Assembly (NCBI RefSeq): GCF_900090305.1
Contig: NZ_LT607751.1
Location: forward strand, 5,208,001-5,272,000
DNA: 64,000 bases
Reading direction: 5' to 3'
Source: Micromonospora siamensis
Lineage (GTDB): Bacteria > Actinomycetota > Actinomycetes > Mycobacteriales > Micromonosporaceae
This document shows, in pieces, positions 25,687 to 36,187 of the stretch. The number at the start of each line of letters is the position of its first letter. Positions within the stretch are counted from its first letter, which is position 1. A program made the position numbers and the translations under genes. A model generated the notes under the pieces. It was not told where the DNA came from. It ran no database searches and was given only the letters and a program-made list of their open reading frames with translations.

Positions 25687-26154
25687 TCAGGCGGCGACGG
25701 CCTCGGCCAGGGCCTTGCGCCAGCCCTGCTGGTCGCGGGCCTCACCCGGCATGTTCATCTCGGCGAAGCGGACCACGCCGGCCTTGTCGATCACGAAGGT
25801 GCCCCGGTTGGCGATGCCGGCGACGTCGTTGAAGACGCCGTACGCCTGGGCGACCGCCCCGTGCGGCCAGAAGTCGGCCAGCAGCGGGAACTGGTAGCCC
25901 TCCTTCTCGGCCCAGATCTTGTGCGAGTAGACGGAGTCCACGCTGACGGTGAGCACCTGGACGTCGTCGTTGACGTACTCGTTGAGGTTGTCGCGCACCT
26001 CGCAGAGCTCGCCCTGGCAGATGCCGGTGAAGGCCAGCGGGTAGAAGACCAGCAGCACGGTGCGGCTGCCCCGGAAGTCCGAGAGCCGGACCTCCTGGTT
26101 GTTCTGGTCCTTGAGTACGAAGTCCGGCGCCTGCGCGCCAACCTCGATCGGCAT
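25687..26154 (-). CDS. ahpE: AhpE-like one-cysteine peroxiredoxin
   Basis: This 155-aa peroxiredoxin is closely similar in pattern to mycobacterial AhpE. It reduces peroxides, with mycothiol or a thioredoxin-type partner returning the electrons. The peroxidatic Cys46 lies in FTGICQGEL, with Pro39/Thr43 context FYPLAFTG. FWPHGAVAQAYGVFN, GIANRGTFVID and FAEMNMPGEARDQ are AhpE hallmarks. A second cysteine, Cys51 (GELCEVRD), sits where the Mycobacterium tuberculosis protein as I remember it has Asp, so a resolving role is possible. It is leftward, and the ATG follows a GAGG site. Confidence 0.9.
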   Translation of the reverse strand: MPIEVGAQAPDFVLKDQNNQEVRLSDFRGSRTVLLVFYPLAFTGICQGELCEVRDNLNEYVNDDVQVLTVSVDSVYSHKIWAEKEGYQFPLLADFWPHGAVAQAYGVFNDVAGIANRGTFVIDKAGVVRFAEMNMPGEARDQQGWRKALAEAVAA

Positions 26155-26234
26155 GCGAACTCCTCGGTTCTTCTCGGGGTGGGATCAGCCTGCCACACCC
26201 GGCGGCCGGGGCCGCCGGGAGCGCACGCGGGTGG

Positions 26235-26672
26235 TTACTTCTTGCCCTTGGAACCGCGGCGCAGCACGAGGCGGGCGCCGCTCCAGTCCCGGCCGGCGTT
26301 GATGGTGGAGGTCTGCTGGAGGCCGGCGGTCTGCGCGGACTCGGCGACCTCGCTCGGTTCGACGTGCCCGTCGCGCCCGGCCTTGGGCGTCAGGAGCCAC
26401 ACCACACCGGCGTCGGCCAGCGGGCCGAGGGCGTCGACGAGCAGCTCGAACAGATCACCGTCACCGTCCCGGTACCACACCAGCACGGCGTCGACCACCT
26501 CGTCGGTGTCCTCGTCGACAAGTTCTCCACAGCGGTCGGTCAGGGCGTCCCGGAGATCCTGGTCGACGTCGTCGTCGTACCCCATCTCCATGACGACCAT
26601 CCCCGGCTCGATCCCGAACCGGTCCGCCAGGCTGCGTACCCCGTCGGCGGCCTGACCAGCGGTCGCGCTCAC
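26235..26672 (-). CDS. DUF3052 family protein
   Basis: This 145-aa protein is of the actinobacterial DUF3052 family, function unknown. FGIEPGMVVMEMGYDDDVDQ is the family opening, VVDAVLVWYRDGDGDL the middle, and a Lys-rich tail (RGSKGKK) the end. GTG 26672 is preferred over ATG 26690 because GAGGAGG lies nine bases before the GTG. It lies 80 bp upstream of ahpE in the same direction and may be co-transcribed with it. Confidence 0.88.
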   Translation of the reverse strand: MSATAGQAADGVRSLADRFGIEPGMVVMEMGYDDDVDQDLRDALTDRCGELVDEDTDEVVDAVLVWYRDGDGDLFELLVDALGPLADAGVVWLLTPKAGRDGHVEPSEVAESAQTAGLQQTSTINAGRDWSGARLVLRRGSKGKK

Positions 26673-26784
26673 TGTCGCGTGCCTCCTCATCTCATCCCTG
26701 CTCGCGGCGTCGCTGCGACACCGTCAGGCAAAGTCCACACACCAATCCCGCCGGATGCAAGTGGCGCACCGGGTGGAACGGAAT

Positions 26785-29442
26785 TTACCGTGCCAGCAGC
26801 GTACGGGCACCCTGGGTAATGGCTTCCTCGGAGACCAGAACCTGACGCGCCGCCGGACCTAATGGTACAAACGAGTCGACACCGGCCACCCGCCGCACGG
26901 CCCCGACGAAGCCGCCGTCGACCAGGGCGGCGATGATCCCCTCCCCCACCCCACCGGAGCGGCGGGTCTCGTCGACGACCAGCACCCGACCGGTCGCCGT
27001 GGCCTCCCGGACCACGTCCGCCACCGGCAACGGGGCCAGCCAGCGCAGATCCACCACCCGGGTGCCGATCCCCTCGTCGGCGAGCGTCGCCGCCGCCCGC
27101 AACGACATCCGTACCCCGTTGCCGAAGGTGACGATCGTGACGTCCTCGGCCGAGCCCACCCCGTACACCCGGGCCCGCCCGACCGGCACGTGCCCGGCGG
27201 ACCAGGCGCCCGGCTCGGCGTAGCCGGCGAGCCACTCCTCGTCACCGTCGGTGTACAGGTCGCGGGTGTGGTAGAGCGCGATCGGCTCCAGGAAGACGCA
27301 GACCGTGCCGTCCACCGCCGCGCTGGCCAGGCAGGTCCGCAGCAGCGGCGCGGCGTCGTCCGGCCGCGCCGGCACCGCGACCACCAGACCCGGGACGTCC
27401 CGGAGTACGGCCACCGAGTTGTCGTTGTGGAAGTGCCCGCCGAACCCCTCCTGGTACGCCAGCCCGGCGACCCGCACCACCATCGGGTTGCGGAACGCGC
27501 CCTGGGAGAAGAACTGCATCGTCGCCGCCTCGCCGCGCAGCTGGTCCTCGGCGTTGTGCAGGTACGCCAGGTACTGGATCTCCGGCACCGGCAGCATCCC
27601 GGCCAGCCCGGCGCCCAGCCCGAGTCCCAGGATCGACGTCTCGTCGAGCAGCGTGTCGAAGACCCGGGCCGGGCCGAACCTGTCCCGCAGCCCCTTGGTC
27701 ACCCCGTACACGCCACCCTTGGCGGCCACGTCCTCGCCGAAGAGGGCGAGCTGCGGATGGTCGAGCATCGCGTCGGCGAGCGCGGCGTTGATGCTCTGCG
27801 CGAGGGTCAGCGGCCCGGCCAGCTCGGGCGGCTTGCCGCCGAACGCCTCGGCGCGCGCCCCCGCCCCCGGACCGGCGGCCCGGGCCGCCGCGTCGGCCAC
27901 CGCCCGGGACACCCGCACCGGCCGCCGCGGCGCCAGCGGGGCGACCACGTCCGCCGCCGCCGTCAGCTTCGGCTCGGCGAGCACCTCCTCGGCGACCCGG
28001 CGGACCTGCCAGCCCCGCTCGTCGTAGCGGGCCAGCAGCTCCGTCGGGGTGGCCACCCCCGCCGACACCAACAGCCGGGCGGTGGCGAGCAACGGGTCGC
28101 CCGCCAGGTCGGCGGCGATCTCCTCGACCCCCCGGTACGCGGACTCCACGTCGGCCCCGGCGTGCCCCATCAGCCGTACCGTGCCCAGGTGCAGCACCGC
28201 CGGGCGGCGGTGCCGGCGTACCCAGGCCGCCGCCTCGGCCGCCACGGCGTACGTGCCGACCGGGTCGGTGCCGTCGGCGGAGAAGTAGCGGATCCCCGGC
28301 TTGGACCGCAGCGCCGTCGCCACCCAGCCCTTCGGCGAGCGGACGCTGATGCCCAGGCCGTTGTCCTCGCAGACGAAGAGCACCGGGATCCGCAGCCCGG
28401 TGTGGTCGTACCAGCCGGCGGTGTTCAGCGCCGCGGTGGCGCTGGCGTGGTTGACCGAGGCGTCACCGAACGAGCAGACCACGATCGCGTCGGGCGGCCA
28501 CGGCGAGCGCGCCGCCGCCGGCTCCCCGGCCGGACCGCCGCGCCGGCCGGCACCGTCGAGGCGGCGCAGCCGTTCCAGGGCCAGGCCCATCCCGACCGCG
28601 CGCGGCAGGTGCGAGGCGATGGTGGAGGTGGTCGGCACGACGGCCAGGTCGGCCCGGCCGAACACCTTGTGCCGCCCACCGGCGATCGGTTCCTGCGCGG
28701 AGGCCACCATGCCCCGCAGCACGTCCCGGGCCGCTTCCGTGTACGCGTCCTCGGCACCCTCGGCATGGGCGGGCGGCGGGGCGGCCGGCGTGGGGGCGGC
28801 GACGACCGCCTCCCCGGACGCGTCGACGGCGATCGCCGCGCCGGGCGGCACCAGCCGCGCCCGGTCCCGGCCCTCCGCCGGGTCCGGAACGGCACCAACG
28901 GCCCCGTCGGACCCGGTCGCGTCCGTGGTCTCGGCGGGTTGAGCGGCCGCGACGCCGGTATCCCCGGTCTCGGCGGTGAGCGTGGCTGCGACGCCGGGGG
29001 ATGCGGTCTCGGCGGAGTGCATGGCCGCGTCTCCGGGTTGCCCGGGGTCCGGGGGGTTGGCGGGCCCGGCCGGGGTGGCGGCGCCGCCCAGGCGGCCGGC
29101 CGCCTGGGCGGCGCGCAGGCAGTAGAAGGCGCCGGACCGGTAGTGCAGCAGGGCGGGATCGGTGGGGCGCAGGGCGGCGGCGACCGCCGCGTTGCTCTCG
29201 TGGCCGGCCGAGCCGATGGTGTAGAAGCCCTCGCCGAAGCTGCGCAGCCAGCGACCGGCCAGGTCGAGCTGGCGGCTGGTGACCTGGGCGTCGAAGATCT
29301 CCAGCAGCTGCTGCCCGGTCAGCGCGGCGCCGTCGGAGACCGGCTCGCCCCGGTCCCGCGGCTGCGGCGCGGCGGCGAGGGCGGCCAGGGTCTCCCGGAA
29401 CCGGTCGTCGAGATCTTGCGGCGTGGTCACGTCCGACAGCAT
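26785..29442 (-). CDS. Fused E1 alpha-beta 2-oxoacid dehydrogenase (thiamine-dependent)
   Basis: This 885-aa protein joins the alpha and beta subunits of a branched-chain-type or pyruvate-type E1. The alpha part has [13 protein letters not shown] and the thiamine diphosphate motif ([16 protein letters not shown] to CEDN). The beta part starts near [17 protein letters not shown] and includes [18 protein letters not shown] and [20 protein letters not shown]. It would decarboxylate a 2-oxoacid and pass the acyl group to a lipoyl E2 that is not encoded here. An Ala/Thr/Pro-rich insert of about 125 residues (about 115-240) interrupts the alpha part. ATG 29442 lacks a strong ribosome site. Confidence 0.87.
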   Translation of the reverse strand: MLSDVTTPQDLDDRFRETLAALAAAPQPRDRGEPVSDGAALTGQQLLEIFDAQVTSRQLDLAGRWLRSFGEGFYTIGSAGHESNAAVAAALRPTDPALLHYRSGAFYCLRAAQAAGRLGGAATPAGPANPPDPGQPGDAAMHSAETASPGVAATLTAETGDTGVAAAQPAETTDATGSDGAVGAVPDPAEGRDRARLVPPGAAIAVDASGEAVVAAPTPAAPPPAHAEGAEDAYTEAARDVLRGMVASAQEPIAGGRHKVFGRADLAVVPTTSTIASHLPRAVGMGLALERLRRLDGAGRRGGPAGEPAAARSPWPPDAIVVCSFGDASVNHASATAALNTAGWYDHTGLRIPVLFVCEDNGLGISVRSPKGWVATALRSKPGIRYFSADGTDPVGTYAVAAEAAAWVRRHRRPAVLHLGTVRLMGHAGADVESAYRGVEEIAADLAGDPLLATARLLVSAGVATPTELLARYDERGWQVRRVAEEVLAEPKLTAAADVVAPLAPRRPVRVSRAVADAAARAAGPGAGARAEAFGGKPPELAGPLTLAQSINAALADAMLDHPQLALFGEDVAAKGGVYGVTKGLRDRFGPARVFDTLLDETSILGLGLGAGLAGMLPVPEIQYLAYLHNAEDQLRGEAATMQFFSQGAFRNPMVVRVAGLAYQEGFGGHFHNDNSVAVLRDVPGLVVAVPARPDDAAPLLRTCLASAAVDGTVCVFLEPIALYHTRDLYTDGDEEWLAGYAEPGAWSAGHVPVGRARVYGVGSAEDVTIVTFGNGVRMSLRAAATLADEGIGTRVVDLRWLAPLPVADVVREATATGRVLVVDETRRSGGVGEGIIAALVDGGFVGAVRRVAGVDSFVPLGPAARQVLVSEEAITQGARTLLAR

Positions 29443-29494
29443 TACCGAATCGGGGCCCGGTCGCCCAGTCGGACACGAACCGGGCCGGCCCGGA

Positions 29495-29968
29495 TCAGCG
29501 CGGCCCGCACTCCTGCGGGCAACCGCCGTCGGAGACCTTCCAGACCAGCTCACGCAGGGTGGCCAGCTCGTCGGCGCTGAGCCCGGCGAGCAGTCGGGAG
29601 TCGGACATCACCCGGCGTACCCGGTCCCGCATCGCCCGGCCCGCCTCGGTCACCAGCAGGGTCTTCTGCCTGCGGTCGGCCCGGTCGACCCGGCGTTCGA
29701 CCAGGCCGGCCCGTTCCAGCTTGTCCACCAGGGCGGTGACGTTGGACCGGTCACAGCGCAGCTGCTCGGCGAGGTCCCGGGCCGGCAGTGGGCGGTCCGG
29801 GTCCAGTTCGTCGAGGGCGCGGGCGACGGCCGGGGTCAGGCCCAGGGCGGCGATCTCCTCGTCCTGGTAGTGCCGCATCGCCGAGGCGATGTGCATGATC
29901 CGGCGCACCGTGTCCCCGGCCAGCCCGGTACGGCCGGCCGCGCCGGCTCCGGCGGAGGGGAGGGTCAT
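29495..29968 (-). CDS. MarR-family transcriptional regulator
   Basis: This 157-aa winged-helix protein is of the MarR family. The recognition region is [20 protein letters not shown] (about 64-83) and the wing is [17 protein letters not shown]. It lies 52 bp upstream of the E1 gene in the same direction, so it may control that gene together with its own promoter. Two cysteines close to the C-terminus ([10 protein letters not shown]) could sense oxidants, as some MarR proteins do, but this is a guess. Confidence 0.9.
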   Translation of the reverse strand: MTLPSAGAGAAGRTGLAGDTVRRIMHIASAMRHYQDEEIAALGLTPAVARALDELDPDRPLPARDLAEQLRCDRSNVTALVDKLERAGLVERRVDRADRRQKTLLVTEAGRAMRDRVRRVMSDSRLLAGLSADELATLRELVWKVSDGGCPQECGPR

Positions 29969-30128
29969 GCCTCGATCCTACGTCCGGCCCACCGGTCGAC
30001 GATCTCCACCGCTGCGGGCCGACGCGGCGGAAAGCTCCGGCAACGGTCGCCTCGACGTCACCTGCCGGCCATCCCGGCTCGGGAGGCTGACCCCGGACGA
30101 CGACAGATCGGATTCCGGGGAGGAAATC

Positions 30129-31706
30129 ATGGCGCTGTCCCGACGTACGATCCTGCTCACCGGCGCGGCACTGGGCGCCGGCGCGGCGGCCGGGCTGCCC
30201 GCGGCGGCCGGCGCGGCGGCGGCCGGCCCGCTGCGCCGGGACCCGTTCACCCTCGGGGTGGCCTCGGGCGACCCGGACCACGAGGGCTTCGTGCTCTGGA
30301 CCCGGCTGGCCCCGGAGCCGCTCGCCGAGGACGGCCTGGGCGGGATGCCGGACCGGGTGGTGCCGGTGCACTGGGAGCTGGCCGCCGACGAGAACTTCCG
30401 GCAGGTGGTGCGGCGCGGCGTCGAGCTGGCCCACGCCGGGTCGGCGCACAGCGTGCACGTCGAGCTGGACGGGCTGCTCGCCGCCCGGGAGTACTTCTAC
30501 CGGTTCCGGGCGGAGAACTGGATCTCCCCGGTCGGCCGGACCCGTACCGCCCCGGCGCCGTGGGCCATGCCGTCGGCACTGGCCATGGGCTTCGCCTCCT
30601 GCTCCCAGTACGAGCACGGGTACTTCACCGCCTACCGCCGGCTGGCCGAGACCGAGCCGGAGCTGATCCTGCACCTGGGCGACTACCAGTACGAGTACGC
30701 GAAGGACACGTACAACGTTCCGGGCGGCAACCCGCGCGACCACGAGGGCCCGGAGACCCGGACGCTGGCCAACTACCGTCAGCGGCACGCCCAGTACAAG
30801 ACCGACGCCGACCTCCAGGCCGCCCACGCGGTCGCCCCCTGGGTGGTGGTCTTCGACGACCACGAGGTGGAGAACAACTGGGCCGACGAGGTGCCCGAGG
30901 CGCCCGACCCGGACTTCCCGGCCCGGCGGGCCGCCGCCTTCCAGGCGTACTACGAGAACATGCCGCTGCGGCGGTCGTCGATCCCGCGCGGCATCGACAT
31001 GCAGCTCTACCGGCGGGTGCGCTGGGGGCGGCTGGCCACCTTCCACATGCTCGACACCCGGCAGTACCGCGACGACCAGGCCTGCGGTGACGGCTACCGG
31101 AACTGCGCGGCGGCGTACGACCCGGCCCGGTCGATCACCGGCGCGGAGCAGGAGGCGTGGCTGATCGACGGCTTCCGCCGCTCCGAGGCCCGCTGGGACA
31201 TCCTCGGCCAGCAGGTCTTCTTCGCCCAGCGGGACCGGGACGCCGGACCGCTGACGGTGACCAGCATGGACGCCTGGGACGGGTACGTCGCCTCCCGTGA
31301 CCGGATCACCCGGGGCTGGGTGGAGGCGAAGGTGCGCAACCCGGTGGTGCTCACCGGTGACGTGCACGCGCACTGGGCCAGCGACCTGAAGCTGGACTAC
31401 GCCGATCCGACCTCCCGCACCGTCGGCAGCGAGCTGGTCTGCTCGTCGATCACCTCCACCGGCGACGGCGCGGACTCGGCCAGCGGCTCGCACCCGTGGC
31501 TGAGGATCAACCCGCACCTGCGGTTCCAGAACAACCTGCGCGGGTACGTCCGCACCACCATCACCCCCGGCCAGCTCGCCGCCGACTTCGACGTCCTGCC
31601 GTACGTCAGCCGGCCGGACGCCCCGGCGTACACCCGGGCGTCGTTCGTGATCTCCGACGGCGTGCCCGGCCTGCACCAGACCTACGACCGCCCGCCGACT
31701 GGCTGA
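30129..31706 (+). CDS. Alkaline phosphatase D family protein, Tat-exported
   Basis: This 525-aa PhoD-type phosphodiesterase/phosphatase is exported by the Tat pathway: SRRTILLTG (residues 4-12) heads an Ala/Gly-rich signal. The N-terminal Fn3-like domain begins FTLGVASGDPDHEGFVLWTR. The metal site is seen in FASCSQYEHG, LHLGDYQYEY and VVFDDHEVENNW, with VVLTGDVHAHW as the last ligand segment. The family releases phosphate from teichoic-acid-like and phospholipid diesters with Ca/Fe. GGGGAGGAAATC precedes the ATG. Phosphate control is typical for the family, but no Pho box was identified. Confidence 0.94.
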   Translation: MALSRRTILLTGAALGAGAAAGLPAAAGAAAAGPLRRDPFTLGVASGDPDHEGFVLWTRLAPEPLAEDGLGGMPDRVVPVHWELAADENFRQVVRRGVELAHAGSAHSVHVELDGLLAAREYFYRFRAENWISPVGRTRTAPAPWAMPSALAMGFASCSQYEHGYFTAYRRLAETEPELILHLGDYQYEYAKDTYNVPGGNPRDHEGPETRTLANYRQRHAQYKTDADLQAAHAVAPWVVVFDDHEVENNWADEVPEAPDPDFPARRAAAFQAYYENMPLRRSSIPRGIDMQLYRRVRWGRLATFHMLDTRQYRDDQACGDGYRNCAAAYDPARSITGAEQEAWLIDGFRRSEARWDILGQQVFFAQRDRDAGPLTVTSMDAWDGYVASRDRITRGWVEAKVRNPVVLTGDVHAHWASDLKLDYADPTSRTVGSELVCSSITSTGDGADSASGSHPWLRINPHLRFQNNLRGYVRTTITPGQLAADFDVLPYVSRPDAPAYTRASFVISDGVPGLHQTYDRPPTG

Positions 31707-31716
31707 CCTGCGGCCC

Positions 31717-31750
31717 GCGCGCCCGGCCCGGTCGACCGGGCCGGGCGCGC
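31717..31750. terminator. Bidirectional hairpin between convergent phoD-like and yjbQ-like genes
   Basis: The 34-bp sequence is a perfect palindrome, each arm 17 bases (GCGCGCCCGGCCCGGTC and its complement). It lies ten bases after one stop and 35 bases before the other. There is no U-tract, as is common in high-GC actinobacteria. Confidence 0.7.
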
Positions 31751-31785
31751 TGCGCCGGCTGCTGGCCGGAGCCGCCGGGCCGGAT

Positions 31786-32190
31786 TCAGCCGGGCAGGAA
31801 GGAGAAGCGGACCTGGCGGGACGGGTTGTCGCCGTTGGGGTCGACCAGGCAGACCGACTGCCAGGTGCCGAGCTGGAGCCGGCCGTCGAGCACCGGCAGG
31901 GTGGCGTACGGCGGGACGAAGGCGGGCAGCACGTGGTCGCGTCCGTGCCCGGGTGAGCCGTGCCGGTGCCGCCAGCGGTCGTCGGTGGGGAGCAGGTCGT
32001 CGATCGCCCGCAGCAGGTCGTCGTCGGATCCGGCGCCGGTCTCGATGATGGCGAGGCCGGCGGTGGCGTGCGGCACGAAGACGTGCAGCAGCCCGTCGCC
32101 CTGCCCGGAGACGAACCGCTCGGCCTCGGCCGTGATGTCCAGGACGGTCGGCCGGGAGCCGGTCCGGACGGTGATCACCTCACTGCGCAT
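31786..32190 (-). CDS. YjbQ family protein (secondary thiamine-phosphate synthase fold)
   Basis: This 134-aa UPF0047/YjbQ protein has LLHVFVPHATAGLAIIETG as the signature with conserved His. A second metal-ligand region reads RHRHGSPGHGRDHVLPAF, and GTWQSVCLVDPNG closes the fold. Escherichia coli YjbQ shows weak thiamine-phosphate synthase activity, and the physiological role is open. ATG 32190 (MRSEVITV) is the normal family start; the upstream frame continues into the next gene's region without similarity. Confidence 0.88.
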   Translation of the reverse strand: MRSEVITVRTGSRPTVLDITAEAERFVSGQGDGLLHVFVPHATAGLAIIETGAGSDDDLLRAIDDLLPTDDRWRHRHGSPGHGRDHVLPAFVPPYATLPVLDGRLQLGTWQSVCLVDPNGDNPSRQVRFSFLPG

Positions 32191-32213
32191 ACGGCGCATT
32201 CTGCCGCAACCGC

Positions 32214-32486
32214 TCAGGAACCGCCGCCGCTGCCGGCCGGTCCTCCGCACGGATCGCCCCCGGCGGGGCCGTCCGGCCAGCCGCCCTCCGGCCAGCCTCC
32301 GGGCCCGGCCAGGTTGGGCCGTCCCGGGGTGAGCAGGCCGTTGAGGCCGATCGCGAGCAGCACCAGCCCGGGCAGCCCGACCGGCGCCGGGGCGAGGTGG
32401 CCCCGGAAGAGCCCGACGACGGAGACCACCAGCGCCGTCGTGCCGAGCAGCAGGGCGCCGGCGGCCAGGGCACGGCGCGCGGTCAT
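32214..32486 (-). CDS. Small two-helix membrane protein with Gly/Pro-rich tail
   Basis: This 90-aa protein has two hydrophobic segments (about 6-27 and 34-52). They are followed by a tail of Gly, Pro and Trp (PGGWPEGGWPDGPAGGD). The ATG is in good position and codon bias is strong. It lies 23 bp upstream of yjbQ in the same direction, suggesting one operon. No family recognised; the tail may face outside and be disordered. Confidence 0.6.
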   Translation of the reverse strand: MTARRALAAGALLLGTTALVVSVVGLFRGHLAPAPVGLPGLVLLAIGLNGLLTPGRPNLAGPGGWPEGGWPDGPAGGDPCGGPAGSGGGS

Positions 32487-32665
32487 GGCCCGACCCTAGA
32501 GGGCGGGCGCAACCCGGACGCGGGAACCCGCCCGGAGCAGCGCAAAGTTACCGACGGGTACCTGTGTTGAGCGTCGCGTTGCGGGGAGCCAGAGGTGACG
32601 ACGGGTGCCACCAGGGGGCAGGATGGCGCTAGAGACCTATCCCACACACAACCGAGGGAACGCCT

Positions 32666-35410
32666 GTGGCTACGGAACGCAAGCGCCCGGTGATCACCGC
32701 TGGTCTGCCGAGCCAGCTTCCGGACATCGACCCTGAAGAGACCAGCGAATGGGTCGAGTCACTCGACGGTGTCATCGACGAACGCGGAACCAAGCGCGCC
32801 CGGTACGTGATGCTGCGCCTGCTCGAACGGGCACGCGAGCGCCAGGTCGGGGTGCCGTCCCTGACCACCACCGACTACATCAACACGATCGCCCCGGAGC
32901 AGGAGCCCTGGTTCCCGGGTGACGAGCACATCGAGCGGCGACTGCGGGCGTACATCCGGTGGAACGCCGCGATGCTGGTGCACCGGGCGCAGCGCCCGGA
33001 GATCGGCGTGGGCGGGCACATCTCCACCTTCGCCAGCTCCGCCTCGCTCTACGAGGTGGGCTTCAACCACTTCTTCCGGGGCAAGGACCACCCCGGCGGC
33101 GGGGACCACATCTACTACCAGGGCCACGCCTCCCCCGGCATGTACGCGCGGGCGTTCCTGGAGGGGCGGCTCAGCGCCGACCAGCTCGACGGGTTCCGGC
33201 AGGAGCTCTCCCACCCGGGCGGCGGCCTGCCGTCGTACCCGCACCCGCGGCTGATGCCGGACTTCTGGGAGTTCCCCACCGTCTCCATGGGCCTCGGCCC
33301 GCTCAACGCGATCTACCAGGCCCGGTTCAACCGGTACCTGCACCACCGCGGCATCAAGGACACCTCCCAGCAGCACGTCTGGGCGTTCCTCGGTGACGGC
33401 GAGATGGACGAGGTCGAGTCGCTCGGCGCGATCGGCGTGGCCGCCCGCGAGGAGCTGGACAACCTCACCTTCGTGATCAACTGCAACCTGCAGCGCCTGG
33501 ACGGGCCGGTCCGCGGCAACGGCAAGGTCATGCAGGAGCTGGAGGCGTTCTTCCGGGGCGCCGGGTGGAACGTCATCAAGGTGGTCTGGGGCCGGGAGTG
33601 GGACCCGCTGCTCGCGGCGGACACCGACGGCGCGCTGGTCAACCTGATGAACACCACGCCCGACGGTGACTACCAGACCTACAAGGCGGAGTCCGGGGCG
33701 TACGTCCGGGAGCACTTCTTCGGCCGCGACCAGCGGACCCGCAAGATGGTCGAGCACCTGAGCGACGACGAGATCTGGAACCTCAAGCGGGGTGGCCACG
33801 ACTACCGCAAGCTCTACGCGGCCTACAAGGCGGCGATGGAGCACACCGGTCAGCCGACCGTCATCCTGGCCAAGACCATCAAGGGCTGGACGCTGGGCTC
33901 GCACTTCGAGGCCCGCAACGCCACCCACCAGATGAAGAAGCTGACGCTGGAGGACCTCAAGCTCTTCCGCGACCGGCTCTACCTGGACATCTCGGACAAG
34001 CAGCTGGAGGAGAACCCGTACCTCCCGCCGTACTACTCGCTCGACGAGAAGTCCGACGAGCTTGCCTACCTCAAGGAGCGCCGACAGCAGCTCGGCGGCT
34101 ACCTGCCCTCCCGCAACACCCGCCACAAGACGCTGGCGATCCCGGGCAAGGAGCGGTTCGCCGACGTCAAGCGCGGCTCGGGCAAGCAGAAGGTGGCCAC
34201 CACGATGGCCTTCGTCCGTCTGCTCAAGGACGTGATGAAGGACAAGGAGTTCGGCAAGCGCTGGGTGCCGATCATCCCGGACGAGGCCCGCACCTTCGGC
34301 ATGGACTCGCTCTTCCCGACCCAGAAGATCTACTCGCCGCACGGGCAGAAGTACACCTCGGTCGACCGGGAACTGTTCCTGTCGTACAAGGAGTCGACCA
34401 CCGGCCAGATCCTGCACGAGGGGATCAACGAGGCCGGTTCGGTGGCCTCGTTCACCGCCGCCGGCACGTCGTACGCCACCCACGGCGAGCCGATGATCCC
34501 GCTGTACATCTTCTACTCGATGTTCGGCTTCCAGCGCACCGGCGACGGGTTCTGGGCGGCGGCCGACCAGATGGCGCGGGGCTTCGTGCTCGGCGCGACC
34601 GCCGGTCGTACCACGCTCAACGGTGAGGGCCTCCAGCACGAGGACGGCCACTCGCTGCTGCTCGCCGCCACCAATCCGGCGGTGGTCGCGTACGACGCGG
34701 CGTTCGCCTACGAGCTGGCGCACATCATGGAGGCCGGCCTGCACCGGATGTACGGCGAGGAGCAGGAGAACGTCTTCTACTACCTCACCGTCTACAACGA
34801 GCCGATCCACCAGCCGGCCGAGCCCGACGGGGTGGACGTCGAGGGGCTGCTCAAGGGCATCTACCGCTACTCCCCCGCCCCGGCGGTGGAGGGCGACGCG
34901 CCGCGGGCCAACATCCTGGCCTCCGGCACCGGCATGCAGTGGGCCGTCAAGGCGCAGCAGCTGCTCGCCCAGGACTGGGGGGTGGCCGCCGACGTCTGGT
35001 CGGTGACCTCCTGGACCGAGCTGCGCCGCGACGCGGTCGAGTGCGAGGAGCACAACCTGCTCAACCCGGGCAGCGAGCCGCGGGTGCCGTACGTCCAGCA
35101 GAAGCTGGCCGACGCCGACGGGCCGAAGGTCGCGGTCAGCGACTGGATGCGCGCGGTGCCGGACCTGATCGCCCGCTGGGTGCCCGGTGACTACACCTCG
35201 CTCGGCACCGACGGCTTCGGCATGTCGGACACCCGGCACGCGCTGCGCCGGCACTTCCACGTCGATGCCGAGTCGGTGGTGGTGGCGACGCTGCGACAGC
35301 TCGCCCTGCGCAAGGCGGTGCCGGCGAACGTGCCGGCCGAGGCCGCCAAGAAGTACGCGCTGGACGACGTGAACGCCGCCCCGGTCGGCGAGACCGGCGG
35401 CGACAGCTAG
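32666..35410 (+). CDS. aceE: Pyruvate dehydrogenase E1 component, homodimeric type
   Basis: This 914-aa enzyme is the homodimeric E1 of the pyruvate dehydrogenase complex. It decarboxylates pyruvate with thiamine diphosphate and passes the acetyl group to lipoyl E2. [18 protein letters not shown], the thiamine motif [15 protein letters not shown] to INCNLQ, and the transketolase-like middle ([36 protein letters not shown]) are diagnostic. Length matches the family (about 890-930). Start is GTG 32666 with GAGGGA eight bases upstream. It stands alone, as in other actinobacteria where E2 and E3 are encoded elsewhere. Two hairpins follow. Confidence 0.97.
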   Translation: MATERKRPVITAGLPSQLPDIDPEETSEWVESLDGVIDERGTKRARYVMLRLLERARERQVGVPSLTTTDYINTIAPEQEPWFPGDEHIERRLRAYIRWNAAMLVHRAQRPEIGVGGHISTFASSASLYEVGFNHFFRGKDHPGGGDHIYYQGHASPGMYARAFLEGRLSADQLDGFRQELSHPGGGLPSYPHPRLMPDFWEFPTVSMGLGPLNAIYQARFNRYLHHRGIKDTSQQHVWAFLGDGEMDEVESLGAIGVAAREELDNLTFVINCNLQRLDGPVRGNGKVMQELEAFFRGAGWNVIKVVWGREWDPLLAADTDGALVNLMNTTPDGDYQTYKAESGAYVREHFFGRDQRTRKMVEHLSDDEIWNLKRGGHDYRKLYAAYKAAMEHTGQPTVILAKTIKGWTLGSHFEARNATHQMKKLTLEDLKLFRDRLYLDISDKQLEENPYLPPYYSLDEKSDELAYLKERRQQLGGYLPSRNTRHKTLAIPGKERFADVKRGSGKQKVATTMAFVRLLKDVMKDKEFGKRWVPIIPDEARTFGMDSLFPTQKIYSPHGQKYTSVDRELFLSYKESTTGQILHEGINEAGSVASFTAAGTSYATHGEPMIPLYIFYSMFGFQRTGDGFWAAADQMARGFVLGATAGRTTLNGEGLQHEDGHSLLLAATNPAVVAYDAAFAYELAHIMEAGLHRMYGEEQENVFYYLTVYNEPIHQPAEPDGVDVEGLLKGIYRYSPAPAVEGDAPRANILASGTGMQWAVKAQQLLAQDWGVAADVWSVTSWTELRRDAVECEEHNLLNPGSEPRVPYVQQKLADADGPKVAVSDWMRAVPDLIARWVPGDYTSLGTDGFGMSDTRHALRRHFHVDAESVVVATLRQLALRKAVPANVPAEAAKKYALDDVNAAPVGETGGDS

Positions 35411-35419
35411 GTCGTACGC

Positions 35420-35519
35420 ACGAGGGGCCCGGCGCATCCGCGTCGGGCCCCTCGTCGTGTCCGTACCGGAGCGCAGCAACGGCGGTCCGGTGCCCCTGGC
35501 GGGGACGCCGGACCGCCGT
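35420..35519. terminator. Two tandem hairpins between aceE and the convergent SRPBCC gene
   Basis: ACGAGGGGCCCG (35420-35431) pairs with CGGGCCCCTCGT (35444-35455). ACGGCGGTCCGG (35479-35490) pairs with CCGGACCGCCGT (35508-35519). Each is a perfect 12-bp stem with a 12-17 nt loop. Together they should stop transcription from both sides. Confidence 0.75.
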
Positions 35520-35551
35520 CGTCGCGGGTGACGCCGCAGGACGGGCCTCGC

Positions 35552-35998
35552 TCAGCCGACGGCGGCCAGGTCGGTGAGCCGGGCCAGCGAGTCCTCCAGG
35601 TCGGCGCCGACCCGACGCAGGCCGAGCCGCAGCAACGCGGCCTTGACCGGGCCGGCCGGCCAGCGTACGACGATGAGCCGGACGACCGTCCCGCCCTCCT
35701 CCTCGTCGGGGGTGAGTTGCACGTAGATCTCGGTGCGCGCCTCGGCCCGGGCGCCGGCGCCCTTGGCCCGCTCCCGCCAACCGATCAGGGTCGGCTCCTG
35801 GTAGGCGATCACCTCGGCCTCGTGTGCCGCGCCACGTCCGGCCTGGACGCGTTGTCGCCGGCCGAAGCCCTCCCCGGAGAGGACCTCCGCCGCGCGGACG
35901 CCGGCGAGCCAGGCGGGCAACTGCTCGGCCCGCTGCACGACGTCCCAGACCACTTCGATCGGCGCCACCACGTGCGCACTGCGTTCCACGAGGATCAT
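35552..35998 (-). CDS. SRPBCC family protein (polyketide cyclase/dehydrase-like)
   Basis: This 148-aa START-fold protein begins VERSAHVVAPIEVVWDVVQRAEQLPAWLAGV, the common opening of ligand-binding cyclase-like proteins. A C-terminal helix (LEDSLARLTDLAAV) closes the cavity. Members handle lipids, quinones or aromatic compounds; no ligand can be named. GGGGGAAAG lies seven bases before the ATG. It is divergent from the beta-glucosidase gene across an AT-richer 190-bp gap that should hold both promoters. Confidence 0.85.
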   Translation of the reverse strand: MILVERSAHVVAPIEVVWDVVQRAEQLPAWLAGVRAAEVLSGEGFGRRQRVQAGRGAAHEAEVIAYQEPTLIGWRERAKGAGARAEARTEIYVQLTPDEEEGGTVVRLIVVRWPAGPVKAALLRLGLRRVGADLEDSLARLTDLAAVG

Positions 35999-36187
35999 TT
36001 CTGTCTTTCCCCCACTTAAAACACATCCGCGATATTCGGCACTGTATGCGCTAAATCGGACTTAATGGGACGGGTTCGGAAAAGACACGCCGAAAACCCT
36101 TGCGCCCCGGATGCCCTCCGGCCTATGGCGAAACGGCGGCCAGCGCCCTAGAGTCCCGAACACCGTTCGCGTTCTCCGGGAGGGTGG

